Of a stretch of 41,612 bases of DNA, positions 14,710 through 21,387 are shown piece by piece. The DNA is from Bradyrhizobium genosp. SA-3. GTDB lineage: Bacteria; Pseudomonadota; Alphaproteobacteria; Rhizobiales; Xanthobacteraceae. The translations under genes were made by a program, and so were the position numbers. The stretch's first letter is position 1. Every line of letters begins with the position of its first letter. The notes under the pieces are model-generated. The model had not been told where the DNA came from. It searched no databases and saw only the letters and a program-made list of their open reading frames with translations. The stretch covers positions 1-41,612 of the forward strand of contig NZ_PSRT01000078.1 of the NCBI RefSeq assembly GCF_004212635.1, in the 5' to 3' direction.

Positions 14710-15678
14710 ATGACGACCCTGACGGACGACACGCTGCCGACAACCCCTCGCGCGATGCGCGACGAGATGATCGTGTTCGTGGTGATGGCCCTGCTTTTGG
14801 CGGCAGTGCCGTTCACAGGAGTCTATCCGTTCTTCGTGATGCAGGCGCTGTGCTTTGCGCTGCTCGCGTGCGCCTTCAATCTGCTGGTCGGCTATGGCGG
14901 GCTGCTGTCGTTCGGCCACGCCATGTTCCTGGGAACCGCGGGCTATTGCAGTGCGCATGCGCTGAAGGTCTGGGCGCTGCCGCCCGAGCTCGGCATCCTC
15001 GTCGGCATCGCTGCGGCGTTCGTGCTGTCGATCATCACCGGCTACATCTCGATCCGCCGCCAGGGCATCTATTTCTCGATGATCACCCTGGCGCTGTCAC
15101 AGCTCCTGTACTTCATCTACCTCCAGGCGCCGTTCACCCACGGCGAGGACGGCATCCAAGGCATCCCGCAAGGGCACATGTTCGGCGTGTTCGATCTGTC
15201 CAAGCCGACGGTGCTTTATTACGTCGTGCTGGTCGGCTTCCTCGCCGGCTTCCTCTTGATCTTCCGCATCATCAACTCGCCGTTCGGCGAGGTTTTGAAG
15301 GCAATTCGTGAGAACGAGCCGCGGGCGATCTCGCTCGGCTACCGCACTGACCAGTACAAGTTCCTGGCCTTCATCCTGTCGGGCACGCTGGCCGGCTTTG
15401 CCGGGGCGCTGAAAGTGTTCGTGGCGCAAAACGCCTCGCTCACCGACGTGCACTGGTCGATGTCGGGCGAAGTCGTGCTGATGACGCTGGTCGGTGGTCT
15501 CGGAACCATTTTCGGTCCGGTGATCGGTGCCTTTGTGATCATCGCGATGCAGCAATATCTAGCGGGCTTCGGCCAGTGGGTGACGGTGATCCAGGGTGGG
15601 ATCTTCGTAATCTGCGTGCTCACCTTCCGCCGTGGCGTCATCGGTGAAATCGCGCATTACTTCCGGCGATCGCTCTAA
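14710..15678 (+). CDS. livM: Branched-chain amino acid type ABC permease LivM
   Basis: This is the second permease subunit (322 aa), LivM family, with around nine hydrophobic segments. Diagnostic stretches are LACAFNLLVGYGGLLSFGHA, then FLGTAGYCSAH, the long cytoplasmic loop KAIRENEPRAISLGYRTDQYK, and VVLMTLVGGLGTIFGPVIGA. It is the last gene of the livG-livF-receptor-livH-livM operon and has a 1-bp gap from livH. The order with the receptor in the middle is one of several seen in rhizobia. No strong intrinsic terminator is visible after the stop at 15678. Confidence 0.94.
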   Translation: MTTLTDDTLPTTPRAMRDEMIVFVVMALLLAAVPFTGVYPFFVMQALCFALLACAFNLLVGYGGLLSFGHAMFLGTAGYCSAHALKVWALPPELGILVGIAAAFVLSIITGYISIRRQGIYFSMITLALSQLLYFIYLQAPFTHGEDGIQGIPQGHMFGVFDLSKPTVLYYVVLVGFLAGFLLIFRIINSPFGEVLKAIRENEPRAISLGYRTDQYKFLAFILSGTLAGFAGALKVFVAQNASLTDVHWSMSGEVVLMTLVGGLGTIFGPVIGAFVIIAMQQYLAGFGQWVTVIQGGIFVICVLTFRRGVIGEIAHYFRRSL

Positions 15679-15775
15679 GTATCTGATTTTAAATCGGTTT
15701 TCAGGTCGCTTGAAAGCGGTGGATGACCCGGCTCCGCGGGCGCGAGATGACACGCGCGTGGATCGAAAATGGTCT

Positions 15776-15793
15776 ATGACAGTTTCATGACGG
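15776..15793 (-). promoter_or_regulatory. Pho-box-like PhoB site, reverse orientation
   Basis: The minus strand reads CCGTCAT-GAAA-CTGTCAT. This matches the two 7-bp direct repeats separated by 4 A/T-rich bases of the PhoB consensus (CTGTCAT-AAAT-CTGTCAT), with one mismatch in each arm set and one G in the spacer. It lies 42 bases upstream of the DUF47 gene and points away from it. In Sinorhizobium meliloti the equivalent orfA-pit operon is known to be repressed by PhoB under phosphate limitation, so a site placed to block rather than recruit polymerase makes sense. Confidence 0.6.
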
Positions 15794-15834
15794 CCCTTCC
15801 GGGCCGGGCCATTTCCAACCGGTAGCCTGTCCCC

Positions 15835-16479
15835 ATGATGCGATGGTTTCGTGCTTTCCTGCCCAAGGAAGAACGGTTCTTCGACCTGTTCGACCGTCAT
15901 GCCCAGACCGTGATCCAGGGCTCGATCGCGCTCCAGGGCATGCTCAACGGGGGCGAGGAGACGCCGGTCTATTGCCAGCGCGTCAATCAGTTCGAGAACG
16001 ACGCCGACAACATCACCCGCGAGGTGCTGACGGCAGTGCGCCGCACCTTCATCACCCCGTTCGACCGCGGCGACATCAAGAACCTGATCACCTCGATGGA
16101 CGACGCCATCGACCAGATGCAGCAGACGGCGAAGGCCGTGATGCTGTTCGAGGTCCGCGCGTTCGAGCCGCCGATGCGCGAGATCGGCGGGCTTCTGATC
16201 GAATGCGCCAATCTGGTGGGACGCGCGCTGCCGCTGATGCAGTCGATCGGCCCGAACGTCGCCATGCTGAGCGCGATCACGGAAGAGCTGGGCAAGCTGG
16301 AGGGCCGCGTCGACGACCTCCACGACATCGGGCTGAAGGAGCTGTTCCTCAAGCATCGCAACGGCAACGCGATGGACTTCATCGTCGGTGTCGAGATCTA
16401 CGACCATCTCGAGAAGGTGGCCGACCGCTTTGATGACGTCGCCAACGAGATCAACAGCATCGTCATCGAGCAAGTGTAG
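15835..16479 (+). CDS. DUF47 / PhoU-like Pit accessory protein
   Basis: This 214-aa all-helical cytosolic protein belongs to the DUF47 (PhoU_div) family: MRWFRAFLPKEERFFDLFDR at the start, then FENDADNITREVLTAVRRTF, FDRGDIKNLITSMDDAIDQM and EIYDHLEKVADRFDDVANEI. The acidic D/E-x-x-D motifs in the helices are those that bind metal clusters in PhoU relatives. The start is either of two adjacent ATGs (15835 or 15838). It lies directly upstream of pit, matching the orfA-pit pair of Sinorhizobium, where it is thought to modulate the low-affinity phosphate transporter. Confidence 0.92.
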   Translation: MMRWFRAFLPKEERFFDLFDRHAQTVIQGSIALQGMLNGGEETPVYCQRVNQFENDADNITREVLTAVRRTFITPFDRGDIKNLITSMDDAIDQMQQTAKAVMLFEVRAFEPPMREIGGLLIECANLVGRALPLMQSIGPNVAMLSAITEELGKLEGRVDDLHDIGLKELFLKHRNGNAMDFIVGVEIYDHLEKVADRFDDVANEINSIVIEQV

Positions 16480-16480
16480 C

Positions 16481-16525
16481 GCATGATGCGGAAAAGTGTG
16501 CAGCGGTTTTCCGCTCAGATCATGC
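16481..16525. repeat. Rhizobial palindromic repeat between the DUF47 gene and pit
   Basis: A 45-base imperfect palindrome starts GCATGATGCGGAAAAGTG and ends TTTTCCGCTCAGATCATGC. The form 'GCATGATCCGGAAAAGTG...TTTTCCGAAAAGATCATGC' is, from memory, one of the most frequent short intergenic repeats in Rhizobiales. It occupies nearly the whole 72-bp gap inside an operon and may form an mRNA hairpin that adjusts pit expression relative to DUF47. Confidence 0.85.
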
Positions 16526-16551
16526 GTAAGCTTTAAGGCAGGGGCCGCGCC

Positions 16552-17556
16552 GTGGATGCTGCGTTGGGTTTTCCCGTCCTGGTCGGCTTGATCGCCGTCG
16601 CGTTGCTGTTCGACTTCCTGAATGGCCTGCACGACGCCGCCAATTCGATCGCGACCATCGTCTCGACCCGCGTGTTGCGGCCACAATTCGCGGTGTTCTG
16701 GGCCGCGTTCTTCAATTTCGTCGCCTTCATGGTGTTCGGGCTGCACGTCGCCCAGACCATCGGCACCGGCATCATCGATCCCTCGATCGTCGACGCCCAG
16801 GTGATCTTCGCGGCCTTGGTCGGGGCCATCGTCTGGAACCTCGTGACCTGGGCGCTCGGCATCCCGTCCTCGTCGTCGCATGCGCTGATCGGCGGCCTCG
16901 TCGGCGGCGGCATGGCCAAGGCGGGCATTTCGGCGGCGGTGTGGAGCGGATTGTCCAAGACGGTGCTGGCGATCGTGCTGTCGCCGCTGGTCGGCTTCCT
17001 GCTCGCGATGATGCTGGTGGCGATCGTGTCCTGGGCCTCGGTGCGCTCGACGCCCTTTGCAGTCGACCGCGCCTTCCGCATCCTGCAATTCGCCTCCGCC
17101 TCGCTCTATTCGCTCGGCCATGGCGGCAATGACGCGCAGAAGACCATGGGCATCATCGCGGTGCTGCTCTATTCGCAGGGCCATCTCGGCAGCGAATTCT
17201 CCGTGCCGTTCTGGGTGGTGCTGTCCTGCCAGGCCGCAATGGCGCTGGGCACGCTGATGGGCGGCTGGCGCATCGTCCGCACCATGGGCCTGCGCATCAC
17301 CAAATTGACTCCGATGCAGGGCTTTTGCGCCGAGACCGGCGGCGCTGCGACCCTGTTCATGGCGACCTTCCTCGGCGTTCCCGTCTCGACCACCCACACT
17401 ATCACCGGCGCGATCGTCGGCGTCGGCGCCGCCCGCCGTGTCTCGGCGGTGCGCTGGAATGTCGCGAGCTCGATCGTCTATGCCTGGGTGATCACGATCC
17501 CGGCCGCGGCCCTCGTGGCCGCGCTGAGCTGGTGGGCGGTCCAGATCGTCAAGTAA
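16552..17556 (+). CDS. pit: Inorganic phosphate transporter, PiT family
   Basis: This 334-aa integral membrane protein of the PiT family performs low-affinity, proton- or cation-coupled uptake of phosphate (as metal-phosphate). Both signature repeats are present: LFDFLNGLHDAANSIATIVS near residue 20, and LYSLGHGGNDAQKTMGIIAV near 185, related by inversion as in PitA and Pho-4. About ten hydrophobic helices can be counted, and GFCAETGGAATLF and VSTTHTITGAIVGVG lie in the C-terminal half. GTG 16552 is used, with AAGGCAGGGG upstream. It follows the DUF47 gene in one probable operon controlled by the Pho-box-like site at 15776. Confidence 0.94.
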   Translation: MDAALGFPVLVGLIAVALLFDFLNGLHDAANSIATIVSTRVLRPQFAVFWAAFFNFVAFMVFGLHVAQTIGTGIIDPSIVDAQVIFAALVGAIVWNLVTWALGIPSSSSHALIGGLVGGGMAKAGISAAVWSGLSKTVLAIVLSPLVGFLLAMMLVAIVSWASVRSTPFAVDRAFRILQFASASLYSLGHGGNDAQKTMGIIAVLLYSQGHLGSEFSVPFWVVLSCQAAMALGTLMGGWRIVRTMGLRITKLTPMQGFCAETGGAATLFMATFLGVPVSTTHTITGAIVGVGAARRVSAVRWNVASSIVYAWVITIPAAALVAALSWWAVQIVK

Positions 17557-17863
17557 CGAGCTTCAATCCGATAATTCCGGCGATGATCAAGGCGATGCTG
17601 GCGAGCCGGAAAGCGGTCGCGGGCTCGCCGAACAGGATGATGCCCAGCGTCGCGGTGCCGACCGCGCCGATTCCGGTCCAGACTGCGTAGGCGGTTCCGA
17701 CGGGCAGTGATTTGAGAGCAACCCCGAGCAGGATGATGCTGCCGGCCATGGCCGCGAGCGTGACGACCGACGGAACAAGCTTGCTGAAGCCCTCGGTATA
17801 TTTCAGGCCGATCGCCCAGGTGATCTCGAGAAGGCCGGCGACGAACAGGATGCTCCAGGCCAT
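17549..17863 (-). CDS. sugE: SMR family guanidinium exporter SugE/Gdx
   Basis: This is a 104-aa small multidrug resistance family protein with four membrane helices. It begins MAWSILFVAGLLEITWAIGL with the essential membrane glutamate E13, and contains TAYAVWTGIGAVGTATLGII, the Gdx/SugE type of helix 3 rather than EmrE. Proteins of this branch export guanidinium in exchange for protons. ATG 17863 is chosen because GGAGGG (17869-17874) stands 5 bases upstream; the frame stays open for another 480 bases but without homology. The leader contains a guanidine-II-like two-hairpin structure that can hide this ribosome binding site. The 3' end overlaps the end of pit by 8 bp (convergent). Confidence 0.93.
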   Translation of the reverse strand: MAWSILFVAGLLEITWAIGLKYTEGFSKLVPSVVTLAAMAGSIILLGVALKSLPVGTAYAVWTGIGAVGTATLGIILFGEPATAFRLASIALIIAGIIGLKLVT

Positions 17864-17933
17864 GACGACCCTCCGTTCAAGGCAGGGTCGTCCCCGCAGG
17901 CAATGACCTATGAAAGGGAGGGCCCTCCCTCCC
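17864..17933 (-). promoter_or_regulatory. Candidate guanidine-II (mini-ykkC) riboswitch of sugE
   Basis: On the minus strand, two hairpins precede the start codon. P1 (17933-17916) is GGGAGGG-AGGG-CCCTCCC, a 7-bp stem with tetraloop AGGG. After an 18-nt linker, P2 (17897-17882) is GCGGGG-ACGA-CCCTGC, with the exact ACGR loop of guanidine-II RNAs and GG/CC closing pairs. Seven bases later comes the Shine-Dalgarno GGAGGG. The P2 sequence GACGACCCT is perfectly complementary (9 bp) to AGGGTCGTC at 17872-17864, which contains part of the Shine-Dalgarno and abuts the ATG. This gives a ready OFF state in which ligand-stabilised P2 would free the ribosome binding site. P1's loop differs from ACGG at one base. 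Confidence 0.7.
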
Positions 17934-18020
17934 AAAGGGCGATATGGGGCTGGCCGGAGGGCTCCGCAATCACCAAATGAGGCTTGATCAGGCCCATTTT
18001 CCCTGCCAAACGCTCCCGCC

Positions 18021-19643
18021 ATGTCCGACATCGCCACCACCGCAGCCGAATCGCCGGCCCGTTCCCCGCTTGCCGCTGAAGTGTCGCGGCGGCGGACCTT
18101 TGCGATCATCTCCCACCCCGACGCCGGCAAGACCACGCTGACCGAGAAGCTGCTGCTGTTCGGCGGCGCCATTAACCTCGCCGGCCAGGTCAAGGCCAAG
18201 GGCGAGCGGCGCAATACGCGTTCGGACTGGATGAAGATCGAGCGCGAGCGCGGCATCTCGGTGGTGACCTCGGTGATGACCTTCGAGTTCGAGGGCCTCG
18301 TCTTCAACCTGCTGGACACGCCGGGCCACGAGGACTTTTCGGAAGACACCTACCGCACGCTCACGGCGGTCGATTCAGCCGTGATGGTGATCGACGCCGC
18401 CAAGGGCATCGAGGCGCGCACCCGGAAGCTGTTCGAGGTGTGTCGTCTTCGGGATATCCCGATCATCACCTTCATCAACAAGATGGACCGCGAGAGCCGC
18501 GACGTCTTCGAGCTGCTCGACGAGATCGAGAAGACGCTGGCGCTCGACACCACGCCGATGACCTGGCCGGTCGGCCGCGGCCGCGACTTCCTCGGCACCT
18601 ATGACGTCGTCAATGGCGGCGTGCGTCTGCTCGAAGGTGGCGGCGCCAAGACCGGCGCGGCGCAGCAGATCGAGATCGCCGAGCTCGCCAAGCTCAATGC
18701 GAACCTCGACGTAACAGCGGTGAAGGACGAGCTCGAGCTCGTCACCGAAGCGTCAAAACCGTTCGAGCTCGAAGCATTCCGCGAGGGTCATCTGACGCCG
18801 GTCTATTTCGGCAGCGCGCTGCGCAATTTCGGCGTCGGCGACCTGCTGGAAGGCCTCGGCAAGTTCGCGCCCGAGCCGCGCGCGCAGGACAGCGATCAGC
18901 GCAAGGTCGAGGCCACCGATCCGCGCATGAGCGCCTTCGTGTTCAAGATCCAGGCCAACATGGATCCGAACCATCGCGACCGCATTGCGTTTGCGCGGCT
19001 CTGCTCGGGCAAGCTCAGCCGTGGCATGAAGGCCAAGCTCGTGCGCACCGGCAAGAGCATGCCGCTATCGAGCCCGCAATTCTTCTTCGCGCAGGATCGT
19101 TCGGTCGCCGACGAAGCCTTTGCCGGTGACGTCGTCGGCATTCCCAATCACGGCACGCTGCGCATCGGCGACACGCTGACCGAGGGCGAGGATTTCAATT
19201 TCGTCGGCGTGCCGAGCTTTGCGCCGGAAATCGTCCGCCGCGTCCGTCTCACCGACGCGATGAAGGCGAAGAAGCTGAAGGAAGCGCTTCAGCAGATGTC
19301 GGAGGAGGGCGTGGTGCAGGTGTTCCGTCCGCGCGACGGTGCGCCCGCGCTGGTCGGCGTCGTCGGCGCGCTCCAGCTCGACGTGCTAAAGGCCCGGCTC
19401 GAGGCCGAATATTCACTGCCGGTCGAGTTCGAGGTGAGCGAGTTCCAGCTCGCGCGCTGGGTCTCCTCGGAGGATCGCAAGAAGCTCGACACCTTCATCG
19501 CCGCCAACACCTCGAGCATCGCCGACGATGTCGATGGCGATCCCGTGTATCTGGCGCGAAACGAGTTCTATCTCGGCTACACCAGGGAACGCGCCGAGGG
19601 CATCGAGTTCACCAACGTCAAGGACGTCAAGAAGAAGGGGTAG
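18021..19643 (+). CDS. prfC: Peptide chain release factor 3 (RF3)
   Basis: This 540-aa translational GTPase recycles RF1/RF2 from the ribosome after peptide release. After a 25-residue N-terminal extension come the G1 loop ISHPDAGKTTLTEKLL (about 31-46), RGISVVTSVMTFEF (switch I region), DTPGHEDFSEDTYR (G3) and INKMDRE (G4). Domain II follows, and the RF3-specific C-terminus has EGVVQVFRPRDGAPALVGVV and GALQLDVLKARLEAEYSLPV. The length is close to the E. coli protein (529 aa). It is divergent from sugE with about 90 bp between the riboswitch and this ATG. It ends near a 9-bp hairpin that may terminate it. Confidence 0.96.
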   Translation: MSDIATTAAESPARSPLAAEVSRRRTFAIISHPDAGKTTLTEKLLLFGGAINLAGQVKAKGERRNTRSDWMKIERERGISVVTSVMTFEFEGLVFNLLDTPGHEDFSEDTYRTLTAVDSAVMVIDAAKGIEARTRKLFEVCRLRDIPIITFINKMDRESRDVFELLDEIEKTLALDTTPMTWPVGRGRDFLGTYDVVNGGVRLLEGGGAKTGAAQQIEIAELAKLNANLDVTAVKDELELVTEASKPFELEAFREGHLTPVYFGSALRNFGVGDLLEGLGKFAPEPRAQDSDQRKVEATDPRMSAFVFKIQANMDPNHRDRIAFARLCSGKLSRGMKAKLVRTGKSMPLSSPQFFFAQDRSVADEAFAGDVVGIPNHGTLRIGDTLTEGEDFNFVGVPSFAPEIVRRVRLTDAMKAKKLKEALQQMSEEGVVQVFRPRDGAPALVGVVGALQLDVLKARLEAEYSLPVEFEVSEFQLARWVSSEDRKKLDTFIAANTSSIADDVDGDPVYLARNEFYLGYTRERAEGIEFTNVKDVKKKG

Positions 19644-19958
19644 GGCGGCCGCGCGCCCGGCTGCCGCAGCCACGCCCCCGCTGCGCAAGCACACCCTCCG
19701 CTGTCATGCCCCGGCTTGACCGGGGCATCCAGGGCGGCCTCTCGGCTCAATCACAACCGTCTCGGAATACTGGGTCGCCCGGTCCCGGCTCCGCCAAGGC
19801 TTCGCCGGGCTTTCGGTGTCGGGCCGGCGTAGCTTTAGCGAAGACGGCAAGCCGGGCGACGACACCGAGGTAGAACGCGAGCACGTGAACAGCCGCAGGC
19901 TTGAAGCCGCTCCAAGATCTCCCAACATGATTGCGGTCGCTCATCGCGGTGCTTCTCA
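19644..19958. other. 315-bp intergenic region after prfC with repeat-like DNA
   Basis: Downstream of prfC lies a perfect 9-bp hairpin at 19706-19728, followed by about 200 bp resembling the degenerate intergenic repeats of Bradyrhizobium (blocks such as GGTCGCCCGGTCCCGGCT and its neighbours). Open frames cross it on both strands but have no recognisable products. I see no gene here; the promoter of the secreted protein gene at 19959 should lie near its right end. Confidence 0.5.
19706..19728. terminator. Hairpin ATGCCCCGG-CTTGA-CCGGGGCAT
   Basis: A perfect 9-bp stem with a 5-base loop lies 63 bases after the prfC stop. No U-tract follows. From memory, CCCCGGCTTGACCGGGG is a recurrent intergenic repeat core in related genomes, so it may be a repeat unit that doubles as a transcript-end structure. 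Confidence 0.45.
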
Positions 19959-20537
19959 ATGCTGCGCGCAGTCCTGGTTCTGTTGCTGACCTTCCTGGCC
20001 GTGGGCGCCGCCGACGCGCGTCCACGCCAGATCAATCCGATTCCGTTTTCGCACGAGCCGTGCAGCGTGCTCGACGGCCGGCCGTGCACGCCGTCTTATT
20101 GCAGCCCGCTCGAGCCCGGCCCCTGCATTCCCGAGATCGACTACCCCTACGGCCAGAATCTCCAGCTCACGATCGAGAGCGTGCCGTCCGAGGTCGACCG
20201 CGCCAAATACCGGAAGCCCGATCACGATCTCGACACGATCGGCGATCTCTTTGCCGAGCTGCGCAGCTGCTGGTCGCCGCCATCGGACAACGCGCGCGCC
20301 GGCATGCAGATGTCGGTGCGCTTCAGTTTCAACAAGGCCGGTGGCTTGATCGGCCCGCCGCGCCTGACATACGCGACTGCGGGCGTGCCGGCCGGCACCC
20401 GCGCGACCTATCTCAATGCCATCAGCGCATCGCTGCAGGCATGCCTGCCGCTGAAATTCACTGGCGGACTTGGCGGCGCTTTGGCGGGCAGGCCGATCGC
20501 GATCCGCTATGTCGACAATCGCGAGCTCGGCAAGTAG
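19959..20537 (+). CDS. Secreted Cys-containing hypothetical protein, TonB-C-like fold
   Basis: This 192-aa protein starts with a clear signal peptide (MLRAVLVLLLTFLAVGAADA, cleavage after A-D-A at about residue 20). The mature part has a Cys-rich N-terminal region (Cys 35, 43, 48, 56), then LDTIGDLFAELRSCWSPP and RFSFNKAGGLIGPPRLTY. The end, AISASLQACLPLKF, carries the second cysteine of a likely Cys104-Cys162 pair. The latter half follows the beta-alpha-beta pattern of TolA/TonB C-terminal domains found in many rhizobial periplasmic proteins. No catalytic motif is seen. It should act in the periplasm. Neighbours are unrelated, so function remains unknown. Confidence 0.7.
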   Translation: MLRAVLVLLLTFLAVGAADARPRQINPIPFSHEPCSVLDGRPCTPSYCSPLEPGPCIPEIDYPYGQNLQLTIESVPSEVDRAKYRKPDHDLDTIGDLFAELRSCWSPPSDNARAGMQMSVRFSFNKAGGLIGPPRLTYATAGVPAGTRATYLNAISASLQACLPLKFTGGLGGALAGRPIAIRYVDNRELGK

Positions 20538-20548
20538 CGCAGCTCTAT

Positions 20549-20663
20549 CCCCTCATCCTGAGAGCGCGTTCTTCACGCGCGTCTCGAAGGATGAAGGCCC
20601 GGCTGTGGCAGCGGGGCCTCTATGGTTCGAGACGGCGCTTTCGCGCCTCCTCACCATGAGGGG
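20549..20663. repeat. Intergenic repeat bounded by CCCCTCAT / ATGAGGGG
   Basis: This 115-bp element has terminal inverted repeats CCCCTCAT and ATGAGGGG and an internal pair (GCGCGTCTCGAAGGATGAAG and GGTTCGAGACGGCGC). From memory, 'CCTCATCCTGAGGAGC..GTCTCGAAGGATG..' units are very common between genes in Bradyrhizobium and Rhodopseudomonas. It lies between the secreted protein gene and the NnrU gene. Confidence 0.8.
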
Positions 20664-20731
20664 CACGAGTTGCGAGCAGCAGCCAATCGATGATACCTCA
20701 GAGGCGGGGGGCTGCTTTAGGGGAGGATGTC

Positions 20732-21316
20732 ATGGGTCTGGTGGTCATGGTCCTGGGGCTGGTGCTGTTTTTTGCCGCCCATATTTTCACGACGAAACGA
20801 AAGGCGCGCGCAGAGGCGATCGCGAGGCTGGGCGAGGGGACCTACAAGATCCTCTATTCGCTGGTTTCGCTCGCGGGGCTCGTGCTGATCATCTGGGGCT
20901 TTGGCCATTACCGCAGCTCCGGCTGGATCGACGTCTGGTATCCGCCGAAGGCGCTGAAGCACATCACGCTCGCCTTGATGCTGCCCGCCGTCATCCTGGT
21001 GGTGGCCTCGTACCTGCGCGGCCGCATCTATGCGACGCTGAAGCATCCGATGCTGGCCGGCATCAAGCTGTGGGCAGCCTCGCATCTGCTCGCCAATGGC
21101 GACCTCGGCTCCATCATCCTGTTCGGCTCGTTCCTGGGTTGGGCGGTGTATGATCGCATTACGCTGAAGCATCGCACCGATGCCGGCGGCCCGCCGATCC
21201 CGGTGGGCGGCGTCACCAACGATCTGATTGCGATCGCTGTCGGCGTCGTCGCCTACCTGGCGCTGGCGTTTGCTTTCCACCCCGTCGTGATCGGTGTTCC
21301 CGTGATCGGCGTCTAG
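20732..21316 (+). CDS. NnrU family membrane protein
   Basis: This 194-aa integral membrane protein of the NnrU family has about five or six hydrophobic segments. It starts MGLVVMVLGLVLFFAAHIFT, and contains LGEGTYKILYSLVSLAGLVL and KHPMLAGIKLWAASHLLANG, where the conserved KHP...K.WA..H motif suggests possible heme ligands, by analogy with the related methanethiol/NnrU/MAPEG-like group. ATG 20732 is chosen because GGGAGG at 20721-20726 is 5 bases upstream. NnrU was named from denitrification gene clusters, but no nitrite or nitric oxide reductase genes are here, so involvement in that process is not supported by context. Confidence 0.88.
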   Translation: MGLVVMVLGLVLFFAAHIFTTKRKARAEAIARLGEGTYKILYSLVSLAGLVLIIWGFGHYRSSGWIDVWYPPKALKHITLALMLPAVILVVASYLRGRIYATLKHPMLAGIKLWAASHLLANGDLGSIILFGSFLGWAVYDRITLKHRTDAGGPPIPVGGVTNDLIAIAVGVVAYLALAFAFHPVVIGVPVIGV

Positions 21317-21387
21317 CCGGTCAGCACAAGACGACACCCGGTGTCCATGCGCGGAAGATAACAAGGGCAACAAGCCGAGGCACGCCG

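Noticed and set aside
15559..17397. 612-codon open frame antisense to livM, the DUF47 gene and pit
   Set aside because: It crosses three recognised genes and an intergenic repeat, and its His/Arg/Asp-rich translation is typical of a shadow frame.
17864..18349. N-terminal extension of SugE
   Set aside because: It would read through the hairpins and antisense to prfC; the SMR fold starts exactly at ATG 17863 behind a strong GGAGGG.
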